This document shows, one piece after another, positions 47,920-59,214 of a stretch of 64,000 bases of DNA. The notes beneath the pieces are model-generated. The model had not been told where the DNA came from. It ran no database searches and was given only the letters and a program-made list of their open reading frames with translations. The stretch comes from Panagrolaimus kolymaensis (Eukaryota > Nematoda > Chromadorea > Rhabditida > Panagrolaimidae), in contig JAJQJQ010000073.1 in assembly GCA_028622995.1 (NCBI GenBank), forward strand, positions 434,001-498,000, read 5' to 3'. A program made the position numbers and the translations under genes. The number at the start of each line of letters is the position of its first letter. The stretch's first letter is position 1.

Positions 47920-48974
47920 TTAATCATCATCTATCATATATTCGTAGTGACGTCTTCGATAATCATCATCATCAAGATAAATTCCACCCGGTCCATAAGC
48001 AATAAGAAAAAGTAAGCCACCAATAACAGAATTGATTTGAAAGAAATAAAATTTTATTGTATCTCGAGCCATGATATTATTATCAGTTGAGATTGTCCAC
48101 CATGGAAAGAACCAAAGATTATAACCAAAAATCCAGAGTGCAATAATCAAAGTCCAGAGTCTTCTTTTGTATTTCAAATAGATTGGAAGAAATAAGATGA
48201 AAGTGACAGAATATTTAAACTGAAAAATAAATAAAAAAATATTAAACCTTTAATTAACTCAAACCAATCCTACCATAGAATAAGAAGTAATAACCAAGCA
48301 AAAATTTTCGAACTTTACATATACGAGTATACGAAAGAATAAAAGGATTCTTGAAAATAAGAGTATTCTTGAATCTCTTATATCATCATTATACATTTCT
48401 GATATAAAAGCCATAAGTGAAATGTGTTCTGTTTGAGTTGCATCATATAATATAAACAGCTCAAGAACAACAGAAATTTTAAAAAACACACCAGTTTCAT
48501 CCCATTGAAAAATACAATATGCAACACTTTGAAGCAGTAAAATACTAGCCAAAAGACCACAAGCAGCACCCAAACGTTTTCTAAACATGATCATAATTAC
48601 AGAAATAAGTTGTCCAAAAACATCATAATAAAGATATAATGTAGCGGTATACCATCCACAATTCCATGCTTCTTCAATATATTCTTGTTGAACATCCCAG
48701 TATATCCATTTTCGATAAGCATTTTCGATGAAAGTTGAAAGTATACATAATCGAGCAACATGTGGCAACAAAGGTTTTGTTTTCAATAAAAACTAAAACA
48801 TAAAATGCTCAGATTATTACTTTGCTCGTCAAACAAGAAAAAAAAACTTACTTTATTTGCAAAAGCTTCAAGTTGGTCTAAATATTTCATGAAACCATGG
48901 ATGAGAGAAAACAAAAAATAAAGTGTCCTTCTAATAATGTGAAGAAACACATCTTCCCAATCATCTTCGACCAT
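47920..48974 (-). CDS. sft-4: ER cargo receptor SURF4 (Erv29 family)
   Basis: SURF4 recruits soluble cargo into COPII vesicles at the ER; in worms it exports yolk lipoprotein. Start at 48974 (MVEDDWEDVFLHIIRR), about 27 nt after a TTTTCAG acceptor. Diagnostic blocks: LLPHVARLCILSTFIENAYR, YIEEAWNCGWYTATLYLYYD, ALWIFGYNLWFFPWWTI, KFYFFQINSVIGGLLFLIAY and GPGGIYLDDDD. The product is about 275 aa with seven or so hydrophobic spans, as expected. The C-terminus is RRRHYEYMIDDD, so the usual dilysine-type ER retrieval signal at the extreme end is missing; an upstream Arg cluster is the only basic motif. It lies 360 bp downstream of the RBR gene on the same strand. Confidence 0.93.
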
Positions 48975-49001
48975 TGTTACAGCAGCAGCAAGCAAGTTTG
49001 A

Positions 49002-49003
49002 CT
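49002..49003 (-). promoter_or_regulatory. Likely spliced-leader acceptor for sft-4
   Basis: On the minus strand, CAATTTTCAG ends here, 27 nt upstream of the SURF4 ATG. No upstream donor gives a coding first exon, and the preceding same-strand gene stops only about 330 bp away with an AATAAA signal between. This fits a downstream-operon trans-splice site. Confidence 0.45.
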
Positions 49004-49334
49004 GAAAATTGATGAAAGAATTGAGTAATGAAAAAAAAACAAGAAAGATTGTTTGGGAAGAAGAAAGCGTGGCAAAATTATGTACAACAAAACAAAAAAT
49101 TGCATAAATTTTTTTTTACAAAATTTGAGATTAAAAAAGATACTCAATGCTTTTGTATGTTTTGTAAGAAAGTTTTTACTGTTCTAGGCAGAATTTGGGT
49201 CAACAAGAAAACTAACAAGGATAAAATCAAAAATCCTCTAAAAACTTTCAGTTTTAAAGATACTCGATGAAAACAAGCCAAAAAAATAATATCACATTTT
49301 ATTACAATAATTACAAAATTACAACAAAAAATTT

Positions 49335-51557
49335 TTACATAACACCAGCAATTTTTACAGCTTTTCCAGCTTTACCTCCAACTTTGGCATTTCCAATAAC
49401 AGCTTGAGCATCATTGACTTTGACATCGTTGATTCCAATAAGTTTGATGTTTTGAATTTCACCTTTTTTGATTACTTCAACATTATGAGCTCCTTTTTTG
49501 ATAATTCTTCCAACATCAACAGCTCCACCAGCACATTGAGCAACACCAAGGGCACGATCTTTACGAGCTTCATGAGCTAATTCAGCTGCTTCATGTTCTA
49601 ATTCTTGTTGAGTATTTCTTTCAACTAAAAAGTATGTGATTTAGAATCATAAAACCGTAGGAAAGCACAAAAGTTAAAGACATAAAAGAAATATGAATGA
49701 AGTAAGCGTCCAAGACAATGTTTCAAACTTACTCGTAGGAATTCTTTCACTTTTTTCTGCCTCTTTTTGTTTTTCTTCAACTTCTAATTCCATTCTTGCG
49801 TCACGTGAATCAGATAATATTTGCTTCCAATTACCAAAACCAAACATTCCCGCAAACTTTGCAGCATAATCCAAAACTTTAAACATATGAGATGCTGGAG
49901 GAAAACATTTCATCACCGAAAGTGCAACATAACCAATATGTAACGGAATCGCAGTTAATAATGTTCCAATAAATAATACGATCGCGACGGTAACAAGAGC
50001 AGGAGCAGCTATGATTGACTGAAAAAAAAGAGGTTCTAATGAGTGATAAAGCAGTAAAAGCAAACCTTGATAATGCGATGCTTGGTTGTGAGAATATACT
50101 TGAAAGAAAAATATGGAAAACCAACGAGCACAAACAATGGCAAGAATATCTAAAAGTTAAGAAATGAGTAAACAATCAATGAATAGCAACAGGAAGTCAT
50201 AAAATATTGAAAGATTGAACTTTTCAGCATAACAATAGACAAGTTCAAACATACCCAAATGGAAATCCAAATAAATGGAAGCAACATAAAGTTTGTACAA
50301 GCATCTGAAAACAAGAAGAATCGCAGGAAGTATGAAAGCTTGAATACATCATCATAACTAACATTACATCGACCTTCTGAAATCACAGGTTATTGTAAGA
50401 ATACGAAGAACGTCAAAAGCATACGTGAAAAATGTTGCCATGAATTTACAGGATCACCACAACAAAAACAAAACCATTGATTGCATCGAAGATTAGAACA
50501 TCGCACAAAATTACAGCCATTCATCTTAGCATAGAAATTCTGAAAAATAACAAAAGTTGAATAAGAATCAGCCATTAAATAGTCAAAAACATACTTTACA
50601 AAGTGGACATTGTTTACCAAGTTTAGGTGAACCAAGAGCATAACCAATAACATCTCTATCATGTTTATGTTGAAGCCATTCACGTTGAGAGAGAGGCATA
50701 AAAACATCTAATGCAAAATTTTCAGGATCCAATAGAGCTTTGATATCATTTTCATGTATTCGAATTCGGCATGATTTCCTTGGACATTTTAATCGTTCTT
50801 TGTTTTCGTTTTGAATCCAATGCTAAAAAAAGTAAAAAATATCAACATGAAAAAGAATGTTAACGACAATAAATTAATAAAATTGAACACACGAAAAAAG
50901 CAAAAACACACGTATAAATATTCCCTCGATGGTTTACAATTTAGCAGTATTTGTATGTTTTGGATGTATCTGAAAAAATAGTAACACATTCACGAAAAAT
51001 AATGGCAGCAAAAAAATCAAGTTTCGAAATCGTTGAACTTCGACGTCAAAAAAGAAAGATGAAATGAATCCCAAAAAAAGTTGGCAACATTCTTCTTTTT
51101 TTTTTTGCAGAATGCTTGCAATTTTAGCTGCAGCAACCATATTTTTCGATTTTTATGCTCCAAAAAAAGATACGCATTTTGAAGAAGTTTATGTTGTGTT
51201 TTACGAAAGTAATTTTATGATTATTATTACTTTATGAATTTTCAAAAAGTTTTATAACAAATATGCTTATTTACTTTTATCTTTGAATAATAGTGACTTT
51301 TATGAGTTCGTGGATATTTTTTTGGAAGCTTTGTTTACCGACTTTTTATTTTACCCAAAATTCAAAAATTAACAAAAGTCAAAAAAATAACTCACTCGAA
51401 TATATTCAATTCCACAAAAGATGCAAACAACATGAGAACAATTTCTTAATACAATTCTCCAAGTATTATTTTGATGACAGTGACAGCATTTATCAAGAAG
51501 ATGATCAATTTCTCCAGCAGGAACTTTAACAGGCGCTGCTGCTGCTACAACTGCCAT
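49335..51557 (-). CDS. Membrane-anchored RBR-like E3 ligase (RNF19/RNF144-like) without an evident IBR
   Basis: Start at 51557 (MAVVAAAAPVKVPAGE). A RING1 spans residues about 20-80 (CCHCHQNNTWRIVLRNCSH, VVCIFCG, LKCPRKSC). After a Cys-free linker of about 45 residues on the same exon comes a RING2-type module (QCPLCKNFYAKMNGCNFVRC, RCNQWFCFCCGDP, WQHFS) with the Gly-Cys that normally carries the thioester. Two or three hydrophobic spans follow (NFMLLPFIWISIW, IFLPLFVLVGFPYF, SIIAAPALVTVAIVLFIGTL), then a charged helix (ELEVEEKQKEAEKSER) and an Ala/Gly/Val-rich tail ending KAVKIAGVM. The order RING-RING2-TM-TM resembles RNF19-type ligases of the ER. Intron 1 is 572 bp. The gene sits 156 bp downstream of the dioxygenase gene. 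Confidence 0.75.
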
Positions 51558-51712
51558 TACTTTCACACAACAACAACAAAAAAAACTACTAAAAAATGTT
51601 TTTTTCTTGTTTCTCAAACTTTTTCATTTTCAAAAATGAATGAATTTTTATTTTAAAAAAATTTGCATACAACAAAAAAAGTTTGATCAAAATTAAAACA
51701 AATATATAAATA

Positions 51713-53263
51713 TTACAATGTATTTTGATTTTCTGGAAGATTAAGTTTATCTCGAATTACACGTATACGAGATTTTAAAATATCCCACATAAAATAACAA
51801 CCAAATATTGAACGATTATTTTCTTTGGTTGAAGTATATCCGCTTCGAGCATGTAAGAGTCGAGTATTGGCCCATAAAACAGTATCACCATTTTCAAGAG
51901 GGAAAATTAATTGATTTTCAGGGGAATAACAAAGATTGGTAAAAAGTTTTAAAGCTCGATATATTTCTTGAATCTTGTCTGGTTCACTGTCATAAAACCA
52001 TGAACGCATTGCATTACCAAATTGAATTTTAATAACATTTTCATTTTCATCGAGTCTAAAAATATTTTTTTAAATAATAAATAAAGAGTTATAAAAAAAT
52101 TTTAAGGTCGTTAAAATTCGTGGGAAAATTTTCTCCTAAAAAATGACTAACTTTATAGTTCGATGTTTAGCAGACATATCAAAAGTAAATTTAAAATCCT
52201 TTCCACCATTTCTTTCATGAATATCATAACCTTCTTCAATAAATTCCATTGGAATTTGAGTGAGTAATTTAAAATAATTTGGATATTTTTCTCGCATAAT
52301 TTTAGCAATATTAAATCCATCCACAAACATACTCAATCCTCCATCAGCTGCTGATTGATACATATAAAGCATTTGAAGTTCGGGTGGTTGAGAAAGGGAT
52401 GGGAAATCGGTGTGATATGGTAATTCGCCTCCATGGGCATATGCCATATTGGAAGCTTCAACTTTTGTTGTAACTTCAAAAATTTTACTAAAAAATTAAA
52501 AATTCAGTCATTTTTGGGTTACTGTTACTAATAAATTTTGGACTTCAATAACTCACCCAAAATGTGTTTGCTGAATTAAACCAATTCGATCACCAATTTT
52601 ATTTACGGTTTCTTTATCCTTTAATGGACCATGTTTAATTACAGCTATTCCATCACAACAAACAGCATAAAGAAAATCATGCAAAACTTTATCATTAGTC
52701 ATAACTTCATTGTGATCAAATTTTTTTAATCGTTTTTCTATTTCTTCTTTATTCCATATTTTTGCCGCGGGTAAATAAACTTTTCTTCGTTCTCGTCGAA
52801 CATTGGAAGATGAAAGGTTTCGAGATTTTAGCCATGAAGATGGATATCTAAATTTCGAGAGTTTTTTGGTAGTCGATGACTCAAAATTTAGACTAAAAAA
52901 GTTTAAGAAAATCCCAAACCTTGATTCAACATTGTCGGGCCATAAAATTTTTAATTCATTTTTTTGTTTATCAAAATTAAATGATTTTGGAATAACTTCA
53001 ACATCAAAATCTCGCATCATTAAATTTCTTGCTTTCATTGAATCTGTTATACTATAGGTTGCTGAATCCAATGAAGTATCTCGCAACCAAACATATGGAT
53101 AAATTCCTGATGTGCCATCATTAAATGAAATATTAAACAAACGATTTTTTGAATCATTATTAATAGTGGAAATTAATCGAATTGATGAAGGCGATAAAGA
53201 TTTTGTAAATGATGAAAAATATTTTTGGAAATTCATTATCGTCGATCGTCCATGAATATTCAT
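51713..53263 (-). CDS. gbh-1: Gamma-butyrobetaine hydroxylase-like Fe(II)/2-oxoglutarate dioxygenase
   Basis: Family members hydroxylate gamma-butyrobetaine (last step of carnitine synthesis) or trimethyllysine. Start chosen at [12 protein letters not shown] (53263); the Ser/Lys-rich N-terminus could be a mitochondrial presequence, as in TMLH. Domains: an N-terminal BBOX/DUF971 module ([16 protein letters not shown], then ELKILWPDN ... YPSSWLK), and the jelly-roll catalytic domain with metal ligands HTD ([19 protein letters not shown]) and the distal His ([14 protein letters not shown]), whose Arg binds 2-oxoglutarate. The product is about 450 aa. The N-terminal zinc ligands (three Cys and one His in the family) are all replaced. 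BBOX1 versus TMLH assignment is uncertain. It appears to be the first gene of a same-strand cluster with the RBR and SURF4 genes. Confidence 0.85.
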
Positions 53264-53999
53264 TTTTGTTTTAATGAGTGAGAATCTTCTTAAAAGATGT
53301 GAATGAATAAGAAAAATGAAACTGAGAAAATCAGTCAAAAAAGCAAGCATAAAACTTTACGAGGGTCTAATTAAATGAATGAGAGAAGAAACGGACGGAA
53401 AGGACAAAGTACAAAAGATGAGAAATATAAAAGATGGGAAAATGTGAGAAAAATATGTGGGATAAGCAATAAAAAAAGTTTACGTTTGAATAAAACAGTC
53501 AAGTCAGTCTCAGCCATTCAGCGAGCAAGCAAAAAATGCAGACAACCAAAAAGGTCGGTCATTGACCATTCACTATCATCATCTTTCATTTATAAAAAAA
53601 ACGGACAAGAGAGAAAAAGAGAGAGAGAGCAAGCATGATACACAAATTTTGTTGTATTCATAGAACAAAGTAGTTATAAAAAAAGGTGCAAGAATTTAGC
53701 TGCATTTGCACGTAAAAAAAATAAAATAAGTCCAAAGGTCGGAAGAAAAATGAAAAAAAAATATTTAAAAAAAAGAAAGAGAAACTTCAGAGTTTAAAAA
53801 ATTAGATATAAATATTTTTTTAAACTTTATGTCTTATTGGCTTAATGTCTAACATAGCAAAACGTGGCAAATTAATATCGACGACGACTTCACCAAAAAA
53901 AGCATCGTCAGCTTCTTAAAAAATTTTATCCTTGCATTCATTTTTAGCATTTCTCTAAAAACTGTATTTATTTATTTTTAACTTATTAAAAAATTTATC
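53264..53999. other. Divergent intergenic region with no gene seen
   Basis: 736 bp between the divergent starts of the dioxygenase and VPS51. A purine-rich plus-strand frame at 53375-53638 is made largely of Lys/Arg/Glu codons from AG repeats and has no other support. Likely a bidirectional promoter region. Confidence 0.6.
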
Positions 54000-56670
54000 A
54001 TGGAACTCTCTCCCGAAAAATCGCAATTAAATTTAAATTCCTCTGAATTTGAAGCTGAAGCATATGTTCAAAATTTATTACAAAAAAAAGGTCTCGATGA
54101 GTTGGTTGCAATTGAAGAAGATATGGTTCAAAATGTAAGATAATAATAATCAATCAATATATATATATATTTAGTTATTTCTCTTCTAATTTTATAGGTT
54201 CGTCGATTGGATTCTGAAATGCAACAGTTAGTTTATGAAAATTATAGCAAATTTTTAACTGCAACTAATACAGTTCGAAGTATGCAAACAGAATTTCAAA
54301 AAATGGGTGATGTTAGTTTTTTTTTATATCTAAACTTTTATAAACATTTATGCCTTGGGTTTTTTTATTTATAGGAAATGAATAGTTTATCAAATAAAAT
54401 GGATAAAATTTCTGATTTAAGTGGTTCACTTTGTAATGTATTTTCAAAGCATCGAGAAAATGTTCGAAAATTAACAGATGCAAGTAAAACGGTTAAAGGA
54501 TTACAATATATCGTTAAACTTCCACAAAGATTAAAGGTAATAATTCTTTAAATTATCTTCATCGTGTGCTTTTTGTCCTTTAAAATTTAATTTATCTCTT
54601 CTTTTTTTTCTTCAGAATTTCATTGATCAAAAAGATTTTAAAAGAGCAGTGAGCGCTTATTCAGCAGTTAAACCCAAACTTGATCTTTATAAAGATGTTC
54701 CATCCATGGCAGGAATATGTCATGATTGTACGGAACTTATAACTGAAGTGGAAGAAAAGCTTCGAGAACGATTAACTTCTCGAATCATTTCATCCGATGA
54801 TATTGTTGATGCAGTTCAAATGCTTAAAGAACTTGGAATTCCTGAAGCGGAATTAGAAACAAAAATGATGGAAACTTGGAAGGAACAAATTGAAGCAGAA
54901 ATAACAATTTTAAGTAAAAATGAATTCGCCGATATCCTTGAATTTGCTGAAAGTGGTTGCTGCAATTTTTTAACAACTCTTTCTATTTCAGCAAACTTAT
55001 ATCCCCAATTATTTAGCCACAGTGGCAGCAATAATAAAGAAAATAATAATCAAAATTTTATTAAAATGATTGATGAATTTATGAATGAATTTGAAATAAT
55101 TGTAAATAATCGTTTTACATCTGAAAATGATGGACATATAGAATGTACCTTATATGTTCGAGCTTTGGATAGAGTTTTTAGGAAATTAGCTGCATGTGAT
55201 CGACTTATTGATTGTTAGTTCCCTATTTTTGGCTTTTAATCATTTTTTGTTTTGTTTTCAGGGAAAGATTATTCATTAATGAATAATGATATCGTAGTTA
55301 AAGCCGCAGCACATCAAGTTGCAATAGGTCGAAAAAATATTACTTCCCTTGTTAAAATTACTTTTGCTGAAGTAAGTTAGTTTTAAACAATTTAGACTAA
55401 AGTTTCTCCGATTTTTGATAAATAAATATCTCAAAAATATTTTTTTAGGTCATTGAAGAAAGTCGAAACACCACTATCCCGCTTTCACCAATGGAAATTT
55501 CTCAACTCATTCATAAAATAGAACAAACTTTTTTAGTTTCAGTTAAAACAACTTTAGCGAATTTATTGCTTTTTACTGCCAGTGATATCACTTTTTCTTC
55601 CATCGACGTTGGTAAGCCAGCTCCATACAACTTTTTATATGGTTTTCATTCTCCATTAAAAAATTTTTAGCATACTTTTTTCAATCATTTTCTCGTAGCG
55701 TTCATGAAGAAATTGTAGTTGGTTCAATCATGGATTTACTTGCATTTGCTCGAGAAATAATTAGTAATGAAGCTTCGGAATTCTCGGATTCGGCGCCATT
55801 TGTTTTTCTTATTCTTGCAGAATTTTTTAATTTAACTCAAAAAAAGCATATTTCTTATTTGATTGATTTATGTCAAGAGCAATTTAGGTAAATCCATTAT
55901 TTAATTTCTTCGGTAACGATAACACCCTGAGATTTCCAGGTTAACAGAAAGATTAATGGAATTAACTTTAAATATAACTGTGAGCGAGAGATTGGAAGAA
56001 GTTGCAAAATTATTACTAAAATCATATGCGGATTTAAAAGGTGCTGAAATGAGTGATTTATGTTTACAAAGCATCGAAAGAGTTGATTGGTTGAAAGCTG
56101 AAGCACCCAAAATTGTACGTGAAGAAATTAAAAATATTGTTAAATTTGTTAAAGACGTCGCCGAACAAGCAACCATTTTTGTAAGCCTTTTTTAATCCCA
56201 CAGAATTTTTTTGAAATTAATTTATAAGCAATTTTTTTTAGATTTCTGAATCACCTCGAAAAGAACGAACATCTGATAGAAATGTAACTCCTCGACATGT
56301 AGCTTCCACAAGCACTTTGGATACAGGATCTCTAAGTAGTGCATTAGAAAAAATGTGGACTGAAAAAGTTGAATATAATACAATAATAGAATTTAAAAAA
56401 GAATCCATTCTTCTTGCAATCGTTAAAATTGGATTAAAATCATTTATTGAAAGTTCACGATTGCAAACTTTTTCTTGCAATGGTTTACAACAAATGCAAG
56501 TGGATTGCATGTATTTAAAGCATAAATTATGGCAACATGTTAATGATGAACATGTATTAAATTCATTAATCGATGAAGCCATTGCTTCCGCAGTTATTCA
56601 ATGTATGGAGCCACGATTATTGGAGCCATCAGTAGCAAATTTAATTTGTGAAAAAAGCGACAAAAATTAA
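54000..56670 (+). CDS. vps-51: GARP/EARP tethering subunit VPS51
   Basis: VPS51 joins VPS52-VPS53-VPS54 (GARP) or syndetin (EARP) to tether endosome-derived vesicles and binds syntaxin-6-type SNAREs. The first exons are 54000-54134 and 54198 onward, with several short introns; about 720 aa (human 782). The N-terminal VPS51/EXO84/COG1 helix bundle is clear: [40 protein letters not shown], then [37 protein letters not shown]. The C-terminus [20 protein letters not shown] matches the conserved end of the family. Complete, with AATAAA about 80 nt after the stop. Confidence 0.93.
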
Positions 56671-56860
56671 CAAAAAACTTGTTTTTTTATTTGGTTGTTG
56701 TTTGTATAAATTTTGTTATACATAAATATGATTTAAAACATAAAAAAATAAAGGTTTATAAATTATAATTACTAACTTTTGTTCCGACTTTCATAGTACA
56801 TATGTATGTAGTTTGATTTGTTGAAGTGATTGCAGTAAAAAGTTCGAAGCATTTATTCAT

Positions 56861-57366
56861 GGGTCTGGGTAAATCGAGGCAAAGCAATCAAAAAAGCAGG
56901 CATGGTATTTCGAGGCAAAGTAGGGTATTTCGTGGCAAAAGCAGGGTATTTCGTGGCAAAATAAAAAAGCAACGTCTAATTACTATCAATCAATTCCTCT
57001 CAAAATTCTGAACAAATTATTTTCAATCATTACCAAAGCCCATAAAAATTTTTTGAGTTACGTGCTTTCCCTATAGGTCCTTTCTGATTTATAGGCTTTC
57101 TTTATGGATTATGTTTACTCATAGGGTTTCCCTATTGATCATTTTTGTCTCATAGGGAAAACACGTAACTCAAAAAATTTTTTATGGGCTTTGGTAATGA
57201 TTGAAAATAATTTGTTCAGAATTTTGAGAGGAATTGATTGATAGTAATTAGACGTTGCTTTTTTATTTTGCCTCGAAATACCCTGCTTTTGCCTCGAAAT
57301 ACCCTACTTTGCCTCGAAATACCATGCCTGCTTTTTTGATTGCTTTGCGTCGATTTACCCAGACCC
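56861..57366. mobile_element. Foldback MITE, copy 3 (9-bp target duplication)
   Basis: 506 bp, GGGTCTGGGTAAATCGAGG to its reverse complement, with exact 9-bp duplication TTTATTCAT at 56852-56860 and 57367-57375. The core has the same orientation as copy 2 and opposite to copy 1. It lies about 190 bp past the VPS51 stop codon. Confidence 0.93.
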
Positions 57367-57375
57367 TTTATTCAT

Positions 57376-57749
57376 TTCCTTACATAAAAGCTAACCAAAA
57401 AATTCTGAAATAACAATAAAAAGTTCGCTAAATAAAGTTTTTCTTTTGCTTCTAAGTAAAAAATGGAAATGATTCAAGCCATATTAAAGCATTCAACGTA
57501 GTCCTGCTAATAGCTTTCGGTAAAAATAATTTGTGTGTGTGAAAAAATTTCATGTAATTTTCAAAAATTTGTCAAGCTAATCCAAACTAAATAACCCTTG
57601 CCTTCGCGTTTGTTTCTAATTATATTGGATTGTGAAGAATAATAGTTAAATAAAGAGTGAAAAGGAAAAAGTTTATTGTTGGATAAAAAAAATATAAAAG
57701 AAAACGTATGTACAAAAAAATGACAAACAAACAAAAAAGTAACAATAAA
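57376..57749. other. Spacer with no gene seen
   Basis: 374 bp between the foldback element and the stop codon of the kinase gene. Contains 3' UTR sequence with AT-rich runs only. Confidence 0.6.
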
Positions 57750-58874
57750 TTAAACAGAATGAGAATAATCGTGGTAAAGTTGTTCAAATGTGAGGTACAT
57801 ACGACGAGCAGCAAGATGAGCATGTTCAGCAGTTGGTCGATCTTCAGCTTTCACAGATAAACAACTTTCAACGAAGAATTTAAGTTCACGAGAATATTCA
57901 TCAGTTGGAAACGGAATCACATAACCAAGTTTGATCTTTTTATGAAGTGCATAAAGATTTTTTCGTTCACCATTGAAAGGATTTAATAATGTGCATAATT
58001 CATATAACAAGCAGCCCATAGCCCAAACATCAGATTTGAAGTTATATCCACCATCGTTGCGTTCAGGAGCACGATAATATTCTGTACCAACGCGAGTAAC
58101 CGCAGCTTGAGTGGTTTGACTGAATAAACGAGAAAGGCCCAAATCACCAATTTTCACTACACCTTTTGAATTGATAAAGACATTAGCAGGTTTTAAATCT
58201 GAAAAATTAACATTGTTGTTGTGACAAATAGTAAATACAAAACTTTACCTCGATGAAGAATTCGTTGTTCATGCATATCTTTAATACCAGCGCAAACTTG
58301 ATGAAAGATAAACCAGATAGTTCTTTCAGAAAACAATAAATTCTTTTCTCGCATATTCTAAAAATGTAAACTTTAGTATGTAAAAGAAACAATAAAAGTA
58401 TGCAACATACCAAAATTTTAATTGACAAATCTCCGCCATCAACGTATTCAAGAGTAACATACAATACATTATGTTCAGTGAAAGTTTCATAGCAACGAAC
58501 AACATTTTCACTTTTGATTTTGTTCAATAGAGAGACTTCATTAAGGCATAATTTGTGGTGCATTTCATCCAATTCTCGAAGCTAAAAAATGAAATATTTA
58601 AGGTGCAAAAGGTTTTATAATGAAAGCTTACTTTTATTCTTTTGACAGCACAAATTTTGTTTGATGGTATATGTTGACAGCAGTAAACTTCAGAAAAAGC
58701 GCCTTCACCAAGTTTTTCACCAACTTTGTAATTTTGAGAACGTTTAGATTGAACATTAGGCGGTTGACGAGTTCGATACTGAGGTGACGGACGAGATGGA
58801 TACTGAGGTGTCGGACGAGATGGATAACGAGGTGATGGTTGATAACAATAAGTACGTTGAGAAGGACGATCCAT
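57750..58874 (-). CDS. nekl-3: NIMA-related kinase, NEK6/NEK7 type
   Basis: Small NEKs act in mitotic spindle function; in worms the NEK6/7 orthologue works in moulting and endocytosis. Start chosen at MDRPSQRTYCYQ (58874). The N-terminal 45 residues contain tandem Pro/Tyr/Arg units (PSPRYPSRPTPQYPSRP...). Kinase motifs: GEGAFSEVYCCQH (Gly loop), CAVKRIK (ATP Lys), HRDLKPANVFIN (catalytic loop, split by an intron), KIGDLGLSRLFSQTT (DLG magnesium loop, typical of NEKs), VGTEYYRAPE and GYNFKSDVWAMGCLLYELCT. The product is about 330 aa, near the family's 300-313. The frame stays open upstream to an ATG at 59042 with no other Met, so an N-terminal extension is possible. It lies downstream of the membrane-protein gene on the same strand. 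Confidence 0.92.
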
Positions 58875-59214
58875 TTTCTTGATAAATTCTTCAATAAAAA
58901 CAGCAGAGAGAATAAATGATGCGTCGTCGATTTGAAGTTGAAATGAATGAAATGATTTTCGTCGAACATCGCGAGCAACGAAAATTTTATAATGGTGAGA
59001 AAATATGCCTGCAAAGGTAAAAGCGTTATTAGAAAAGTTCAAATGATTTCATTTTTCATCTTTGCCAAACTTTCATAAAAAATGGTAAAGGAAAGAAATT
59101 TTTTCGCGGCAAAAAAACAAACAGACATCATAAAAAAATAAACTTTATTCTATCGTAATACAAACATATCTAAGATCCTAATAAAAGATTAAAAATAATT
59201 CTAATACAAATGAG

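Noticed and set aside
49028..49270. Plus-strand 80-codon frame (MKKKQERLFGKKKAW...)
   Set aside because: It lies antisense between two genes of a likely operon, is Lys/Asn-rich and has no recognisable domain; chance is more likely, though its CxxC pair is noted.
51001..51240. Plus-strand short frames (MAAKKSSFEIVELRRQ..., MLAILAAATIFFDFYAPKK...) inside intron 1 of the RBR gene
   Set aside because: They could be a nested gene with a signal-like exon, but I found no splice join that links them without a stop.
53375..53638. Plus-strand Arg/Lys-rich frame upstream of vps-51
   Set aside because: Purine-rich simple sequence with no start context, splice sites or homologue I recognise.
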